Assembly: GCA_937870605.1 (NCBI GenBank)
Contig: CALMZW010000088.1
Location: 1 to 11,215, forward strand
Source: an uncultured Synergistaceae bacterium
GTDB lineage: Bacteria > Synergistota > Synergistia > Synergistales > Aminobacteriaceae
Direction of reading: 5' to 3'
DNA length: 11,215 nucleotides
The stretch's first letter is position 1, and the number at the start of each line of letters is the position of its first letter. The notes below the pieces were generated by a model that searched no databases, was not told where the DNA came from, and saw only the letters and a list, made by a program, of their open reading frames with translations. This document shows positions 7,018 to 11,215 of the stretch, one piece after another. The position numbers were made by a program, and so were the translations under genes.

Positions 7018-8757
7018 ATGGCCCAGATTCACGCTCGGACAAGCGTCGGATGCAACATGCGCAGCATCATAGAATTCGATCCTTCGTTCCGGACTGTTGC
7101 GTACTTTTCCATGGAGGTCGGCATCAAGAAATCGATCCCGACGTACTCCGGCGGCCTGGGACTCCTTGCCGGAGACATCCTGAAGAGCGCGGCGGATCTC
7201 GGCATTCCGACGGTCGGCGTCACGCTGCTGTATCGGAAGGGATACTTCGAACAGACGTTCAACCCGGAACACTGGCAAACGGAAAAGCCGGTGTCCTGGC
7301 ATCCCGAGCAGGAACTGAGCCAACTCCCGAACGAAGTCTCCGTGACGATCCAGGGACACGACATCCGTGTGCGGAGCTGGGTGTACGAAATCATCGGGCA
7401 GACGGGCTATTCCGTTCCCGTGTACTTTCTGGACACGGACTTCGAAGGCAACAGTCCGGAGGATCGAAAGCTCTGCTGGAGCCTCTACGGAGGCGACCAG
7501 CTCACCAGGATCAGCCAGGAAGTCATCCTCGGCGTCGGCGGACTGCGGATCCTCCGCGACCTGGGGTACACGAACACGAACACGTTTCACCTCAACGAGG
7601 GGCACGCGGGATTCCTCACGCTCGAACTCATGCGCGAACAGGGGTATTACGACGAACAGAAGGTCCGGGATCAGGTGGTCTTCACGACGCACACCCCCGT
7701 GCCGGCGGGACACGATTTTTTCCGTTTCGACCTTGTGGACCGCGTTCTGGCGCCGGAACCCCTCGCAACGCTGAAACGCATGCTCCCGAACGCCGAGGGC
7801 GTCTCCATGACCGAGCTGGGACTCCGCTTCAGCCGGTACACGAACGCGGTGTCCAAACGTCATGCGGACGTCAGCCGCAGAATGTTCAACGACGAGACGG
7901 TCGACAGCATCACGAACGGCGTCCATCCGTCAACGTGGGTCAGTCCGGGCATGGGGAAGCTCTATACGAGGCACATTCCCGGATGGGAGAACGATCCCGG
8001 ACGTCTCGTCCAGGCGCTCCAGCTTCCGGAAGAAGATCTCTGGGCGGCGCATCAGGCGGCGAAGATGCGCCTCTTTGCGCGCATTCTCGAAACGACCGGA
8101 CGCCAGATGGATCCCGACATCCTCACGATCGGCTTCGCGCGTCGCGTCGCCCAGTACAAGCGCGCCGACCTGCTCCTGTCCAACGTCAAGCGCCTGGCCG
8201 AGGTCGGGACCGGCAAGATCCAGTTCATCTTCGCCGGGAAGGCCCACCCGCATGACGACGGCGGCAAGGCGCTGATCCAGCGATTGTTCAATTCCTTTCA
8301 GAAGATCGACGAGATGGTTCCGTGCATTTTCCTCGAAAACTACGATATGGAACTCGGCGCACTCCTGACCCAGGGCGTCGACCTGTGGCTCAACACGCCG
8401 AGGCGCCCGCAGGAGGCGTCGGGAACCAGCGGCATGAAATGCGTCCTGAACGGGATCATGAACTTCTCCGTACTCGACGGCTGGTGGATCGAGGGGTGGA
8501 TCGAAGGCGTCACGGGATGGTCCATCGGCCCGGAGCCGAGCGAGTCCGACCTCGTCCATTACGACGAATCCCTGGACGCGATCGATTTGTACAACAAACT
8601 CGAAACGGCTATCATTCCGAAGTACTATGACGACCGCACAGGCTGGATTCAGATGATGAAACACGCCATAGCCCTGAACGCGAGCTTCTTCAACACACAT
8701 CGCGTCGTGCGGGAATATTGCGAAAAAGCCTACCACATCGGACTTCGGGGGGTGTGA
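7018..8757 (+). CDS. glgP: Alpha-glucan phosphorylase (GT35, short type)
   Basis: Releases glucose-1-phosphate from the non-reducing ends of glycogen or maltodextrin using phosphate and pyridoxal phosphate (PLP). The 579-residue protein opens directly with the catalytic core: TVAYFSMEVGI and PTYSGGLGLLAGD near the N-terminus, HLNEGHAGF (191-199), RRVAQYKRAD (375-384) and EASGTSGMKCVLNG, whose K474 is the expected Schiff-base lysine for PLP. It is much shorter than E. coli GlgP (about 815) and lacks the N-terminal extension seen in longer members of this branch. It belongs to the alpha-glucan phosphorylase subgroup typified by Thermotoga and mycobacterial enzymes, not the animal/E. coli subgroup. 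The ATG at 7018 is chosen for its GGGAGG; 7000 and 7057 are in-frame alternatives. It stops 3 bases before the glgA start, so the two are surely co-transcribed. Substrate preference (glycogen or maltodextrin) cannot be told from sequence. Confidence 0.94.
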   Translation: MAQIHARTSVGCNMRSIIEFDPSFRTVAYFSMEVGIKKSIPTYSGGLGLLAGDILKSAADLGIPTVGVTLLYRKGYFEQTFNPEHWQTEKPVSWHPEQELSQLPNEVSVTIQGHDIRVRSWVYEIIGQTGYSVPVYFLDTDFEGNSPEDRKLCWSLYGGDQLTRISQEVILGVGGLRILRDLGYTNTNTFHLNEGHAGFLTLELMREQGYYDEQKVRDQVVFTTHTPVPAGHDFFRFDLVDRVLAPEPLATLKRMLPNAEGVSMTELGLRFSRYTNAVSKRHADVSRRMFNDETVDSITNGVHPSTWVSPGMGKLYTRHIPGWENDPGRLVQALQLPEEDLWAAHQAAKMRLFARILETTGRQMDPDILTIGFARRVAQYKRADLLLSNVKRLAEVGTGKIQFIFAGKAHPHDDGGKALIQRLFNSFQKIDEMVPCIFLENYDMELGALLTQGVDLWLNTPRRPQEASGTSGMKCVLNGIMNFSVLDGWWIEGWIEGVTGWSIGPEPSESDLVHYDESLDAIDLYNKLETAIIPKYYDDRTGWIQMMKHAIALNASFFNTHRVVREYCEKAYHIGLRGV

Positions 8758-8760
8758 TCC

Positions 8761-10257
8761 GTGTCGCGCAGGAACCGGTCCGATCAGCAGTCGGAGTCTC
8801 CGGTGCAGCCGAAGGTCCTTCATGTGACCCCGGAGATGGTCCCGCTCGTCAAGGTGGGGGGACTCGGAGACGTCGTCGGTTCCCTGCCCTGCAGCCTGAA
8901 CGCCATCGATACGGATGCGCGGGTGCTGCTCCCCGCGTACGCGGGCGTCATGGACCGGATTTCGGATGCCGGATTCCGCCTGACGCACCTGACGCGATCC
9001 GTCGAGGCGGCGCTCCGCTGGAAGGTCTACCGTGCGCGCATCTGGCGGGCGCTCGTGAACGGCATTCCCGTCTACCTTCTCGAAAACGACGCCCTGTTCG
9101 GTTCTCCTTCCCCGTACCCCGATGTCCTCACTCCGGAGAGCGTTCTGCCGTTCGCGTTCCTCTCTCTGGCGTCGCTCGACATCCACACCGCGATCCGCTG
9201 GAAACCGGATGTCATCCATTGCCACGACTGGCCGACATCGCTGACCGCCATCGCCCTCAGATGGCACAGGCATTACCGGACCGTGTCCCACAGACCGGCG
9301 ACGGTCCTGACCATCCATAACATGGCGCACCAGGGCCTTCTTCCCGCTTCGGTCCTCGACGAATGGGGCATCGCCGACGACGCGTTCGCGATGCAGGGCG
9401 TCGAATACTACGGGAACGTCAATCTCCTGAAGGGGAGCATTGTCGCCAGCGACCGCATCACGACGGTGAGCCCCCGATACGCTTCGGAGATCCTCACCGA
9501 AAAGGGAGGGTGCGGGCTCGCCGGTATTCTCAGGGAGAACGCGGACAAGCTCTCGGGCATTCTGAACGGTCTGGACACGAACCTCTGGAACCCGGAGAGG
9601 GACCGCCTTCTTTCCTCTTCCTTCAGCACGAAAAAGCCGGAGGGAAAAAAAACCTGCCGCAGAGCGTTTCTGGAAGACATCGGATGGGACGACGACGGGG
9701 CTCCGCTGTGCGTTATGGTGTCGCGCCTCGTGCGACAGAAAGGGCTCGACATCCTGATCCCGGCTATTCCCGACATCCTCGCGCTCGGCGCGCGCGTCGT
9801 CATCATCGGAAAGGGAGAGCCTGCGTTCGAAGAGCGGCTTTCGTCAATGGACGCCGAATTTCCGGGGAGGTTCCGGGCGCTTCTGACCTACGACGAGCGC
9901 CTCGCGCATTCGGCGTACGCCGGGGGCGACATTTTCCTGATGCCTTCCGATTTCGAGCCGTGCGGTCTTTCGCAGCTCATCTCGCTTCGATACGGCTCCG
10001 TTCCGGTGGTCCGCGCGGTCGGAGGACTCGCGGACACGATACGGGACGCGGATGCTTCTCCCGACGGATACGGCTTCACATTCGACGACTACGAAACGGA
10101 GGCGCTGACCTCCGCCGTTTCGCGCGCACTCGACGCCTTCCGCGATGCGGAGCGCTGGGACGGAATACGCACCCGCGGCATGAAGAAGAATTTCGGCTGG
10201 GAACAATCAGCTTCCGCATACAAGGACCTGTACCTGTCCCTGCTTTCAAAAGCCTAG
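8761..10257 (+). CDS. glgA: Glycogen synthase (GlgA, GT5)
   Basis: Transfers glucose from ADP-glucose to the growing alpha-1,4 chain. The 498-residue product has the two Rossmann-like domains of the GT-B fold. The N-terminal domain carries KVGGLGDVVGSLP, with K31 at the place of the ADP-glucose lysine of the KTGGL motif, then TIHNMAHQG, ITTVSPRYASEIL and GILNGLDTNLWNP. The C-terminal domain carries SRLVRQKGLDIL (321-332) and SDFEPCGLSQLISLRYGS, with the catalytic-site glutamate E399, followed by VVRAVGGLADTI. Length and motifs are normal for the family. The start GTG at 8761 has a GGGGGG run 8 bases upstream, inside the end of glgP. GTG 8803, preceded by GGAG at 6 bases, would give a protein closer to the conserved beginning and is a real alternative. 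An A8 run at 9645-9652 lies inside the gene with the frame intact. Confidence 0.97.
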   Translation: MSRRNRSDQQSESPVQPKVLHVTPEMVPLVKVGGLGDVVGSLPCSLNAIDTDARVLLPAYAGVMDRISDAGFRLTHLTRSVEAALRWKVYRARIWRALVNGIPVYLLENDALFGSPSPYPDVLTPESVLPFAFLSLASLDIHTAIRWKPDVIHCHDWPTSLTAIALRWHRHYRTVSHRPATVLTIHNMAHQGLLPASVLDEWGIADDAFAMQGVEYYGNVNLLKGSIVASDRITTVSPRYASEILTEKGGCGLAGILRENADKLSGILNGLDTNLWNPERDRLLSSSFSTKKPEGKKTCRRAFLEDIGWDDDGAPLCVMVSRLVRQKGLDILIPAIPDILALGARVVIIGKGEPAFEERLSSMDAEFPGRFRALLTYDERLAHSAYAGGDIFLMPSDFEPCGLSQLISLRYGSVPVVRAVGGLADTIRDADASPDGYGFTFDDYETEALTSAVSRALDAFRDAERWDGIRTRGMKKNFGWEQSASAYKDLYLSLLSKA

Positions 10258-10286
10258 CCCCGGCGATCTTCCCGATCCTTCGGGGC
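10257..10286 (+). other. Imperfect stem-loop between glgA and glgC
   Basis: GCCCCG (10257-10262) can pair with CGGGGC (10281-10286), and inside it GATC (10265-10268) with GATC (10274-10277) around a 5-base loop. No T-run follows, so it does not look like an intrinsic terminator. It could act as an mRNA-stabilising or processing hairpin between glgA and glgC, or be chance in GC-rich sequence. Confidence 0.25.
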
Positions 10287-10311
10287 ACATTCGACGAAGG
10301 GAGATGGTTCC

Positions 10312-11215
10312 ATGATTTCCGGCCAATACGGACGTGTTCTCGGCATGGTCCTGGCCGGGGGGAAGGGCGAACGCCTCATGCCCCTGACGAAATACCGGGC
10401 CAAGCCTGCGGTGCATTTTGCGGCAAAGTATCGGATCGTCGATTTCGCACTGTCAAATCTCGTCAACAGCGGCATTTTTTCCGTTTACGTTCTCGTCCAG
10501 TTCAAGAGCCAGTCCCTGAACGAACACATCGAGCGCGGCTGGCACTTCGGCGGCGCGTTGCGGGGACGAGACTATTTCATAACGCTCGTTCCCGCGCAGA
10601 TGTGGAGCGGGGAGCGCTGGTTCCAGGGGACGGCCGACGCCGTTCACCAGAACCTGCACCTGATCACGCTTTTCGACGCCGACCGGATCTGCATCTTCGC
10701 GGCCGACCATATCTACAAGATGGACGTCACGCAGATGCTCGAGCACCATATGGACCGCAAGGCGGACGTCACGATCTCTGCGAACGTCGTTCCGAGCAGC
10801 GAGGCGCACCAGTTCGGATGCCTGCAGACGGATCCGCGCGGAAGGATCACCGGCTTCGTCGAAAAACCGCCCGTGCCGCCCGAGATCCCCGGACGCCCCG
10901 GATTCAGCTTCGTCTCCATGGGAAACTACATCTTCGAGCGCGAAGTTCTCGAAGAGTGCCTGATCGAGGACGCCAAGGACGAGGCCTCATCGCACGACTT
11001 CGGCAAGAACATCCTCCCGAATCTCGTGTCCCGATGCCGCGTCTTCGCGTACGATTTCTCGACCAACCACCTCCCCGGAACGGGACACCCCTACTGGCGA
11101 CTGGACAAGCCCTACTGGCGCGACGTCGGCACCATCGACGCCTACTGGGAAGCCCACATGGACCTTCTGGCCAGCGCCTCGGAGATGCCGTTCTACACTC
11201 CGCAGTGGCCCATAC
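10312..11215 (+). CDS. glgC: Glucose-1-phosphate adenylyltransferase (ADP-glucose pyrophosphorylase), 3' end beyond the window
   Basis: Makes ADP-glucose from ATP and glucose-1-phosphate, the committed and allosterically controlled step of bacterial glycogen synthesis. 301 residues are visible: essentially the whole nucleotidyltransferase domain, with the C-terminal beta-helix cut off. Motifs are LAGGKGERLMPLT (14-26), RAKPAVHFAAKYRIVDF (29-45, K31 matching the activator-site lysine K39 of E. coli), FQGTADAVHQN (104-114), AADHIYKMD (130-138, D132 matching catalytic D142), FVEKP (182-186, K185 matching glucose-1-phosphate lysine K195) and YWRDVGTIDAYWEAHMDLL. Usual glycines are alanines in FAAKY and AADHIYK. 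The motif PYWR occurs twice, seven residues apart (260-263 and 267-270). ATG 10312 has AAGGGAG 8 bases upstream; the ATG at 10304 in another frame meets a stop at once. It is the last visible gene of the malQ-glgP-glgA-glgC operon. Confidence 0.97.
   Translation, partial: MISGQYGRVLGMVLAGGKGERLMPLTKYRAKPAVHFAAKYRIVDFALSNLVNSGIFSVYVLVQFKSQSLNEHIERGWHFGGALRGRDYFITLVPAQMWSGERWFQGTADAVHQNLHLITLFDADRICIFAADHIYKMDVTQMLEHHMDRKADVTISANVVPSSEAHQFGCLQTDPRGRITGFVEKPPVPPEIPGRPGFSFVSMGNYIFEREVLEECLIEDAKDEASSHDFGKNILPNLVSRCRVFAYDFSTNHLPGTGHPYWRLDKPYWRDVGTIDAYWEAHMDLLASASEMPFYTPQWPI

Noticed and set aside
5234..7042. Open frame of 602 codons on the minus strand opposite malQ
   Set aside because: It has low-complexity Arg/Glu-rich composition, no family resemblance and no ribosome site in context. 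It lies over malQ, whose plus-strand sequence is unmistakable on both sides of the TAA.
8481..8506. Repeat GGTGGATCGA in glgP (WWIEGWIEG) as a recent duplication
   Set aside because: As far as I recall, this double WIEG/xIEG arrangement is usual in this phosphorylase subgroup, so it is not likely to be a new event.
10257..10286. Intrinsic terminator between glgA and glgC
   Set aside because: The stem is imperfect and there is no following T-run; glgC has a strong Shine-Dalgarno close behind, so read-through is expected.

Overview
The window is GC-rich (about 60% by eye) bacterial chromosome, densely coding, with several GTG/TTG starts and strong Shine-Dalgarno sequences. It carries a nearly complete glycogen (alpha-1,4/1,6-glucan) metabolism locus and no mobile element, CRISPR array or RNA gene that I can recognise. 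The protein families point to a free-living or gut heterotroph. My best guess at the lineage is Synergistota, or another deep-branching Gram-negative group. That guess is weak, because it rests on overall impression and not on a marker gene.

Layout. Positions 1-5198 hold a leftward (minus strand) operon, in transcription order: glgB (glycogen branching enzyme), a two-domain GH57/DUF3536 glycoside hydrolase whose GTG start overlaps the glgB stop by 4 bases, then proB (glutamate 5-kinase, running off the left edge) after a gap of 36 bases. Positions 5199-5437 are a divergent control region. It contains two TATAAT -10 elements, one per strand, as arms of an inverted repeat, so the two operons appear to fire back to back from overlapping promoters. 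Positions 5438-11215 hold a rightward operon: malQ (4-alpha-glucanotransferase), glgP (short-type alpha-glucan phosphorylase), glgA (glycogen synthase) and glgC (ADP-glucose pyrophosphorylase, cut by the right edge). An extended -10 promoter sits just in front of glgP.

How they work together. GlgC makes ADP-glucose, GlgA polymerises it into alpha-1,4 chains and GlgB adds alpha-1,6 branches. GlgP phosphorolyses outer chains to glucose-1-phosphate, and MalQ rearranges the short maltodextrins left behind. The GH57/DUF3536 protein probably trims or transfers glucan chains alongside GlgB, but its reaction is not known to me. No isoamylase-type debranching enzyme (GlgX) is present in the window. 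ProB starts proline synthesis and appears to be co-transcribed with the glucan genes.

Main anomaly. malQ carries an in-frame TAA at codon 276, exactly where the family has an ordinary residue, and the same reading frame continues as perfect MalQ sequence to its normal end. All three catalytic acidic residues lie after this stop. As given, the gene is broken, or the base is a sequencing error, or the stop is read through. Other points for a second look are the symmetrical divergent promoter, the unassigned GH57/DUF3536 enzyme, the coupling of proline and glycogen genes, and a small duplicated motif in GlgC.
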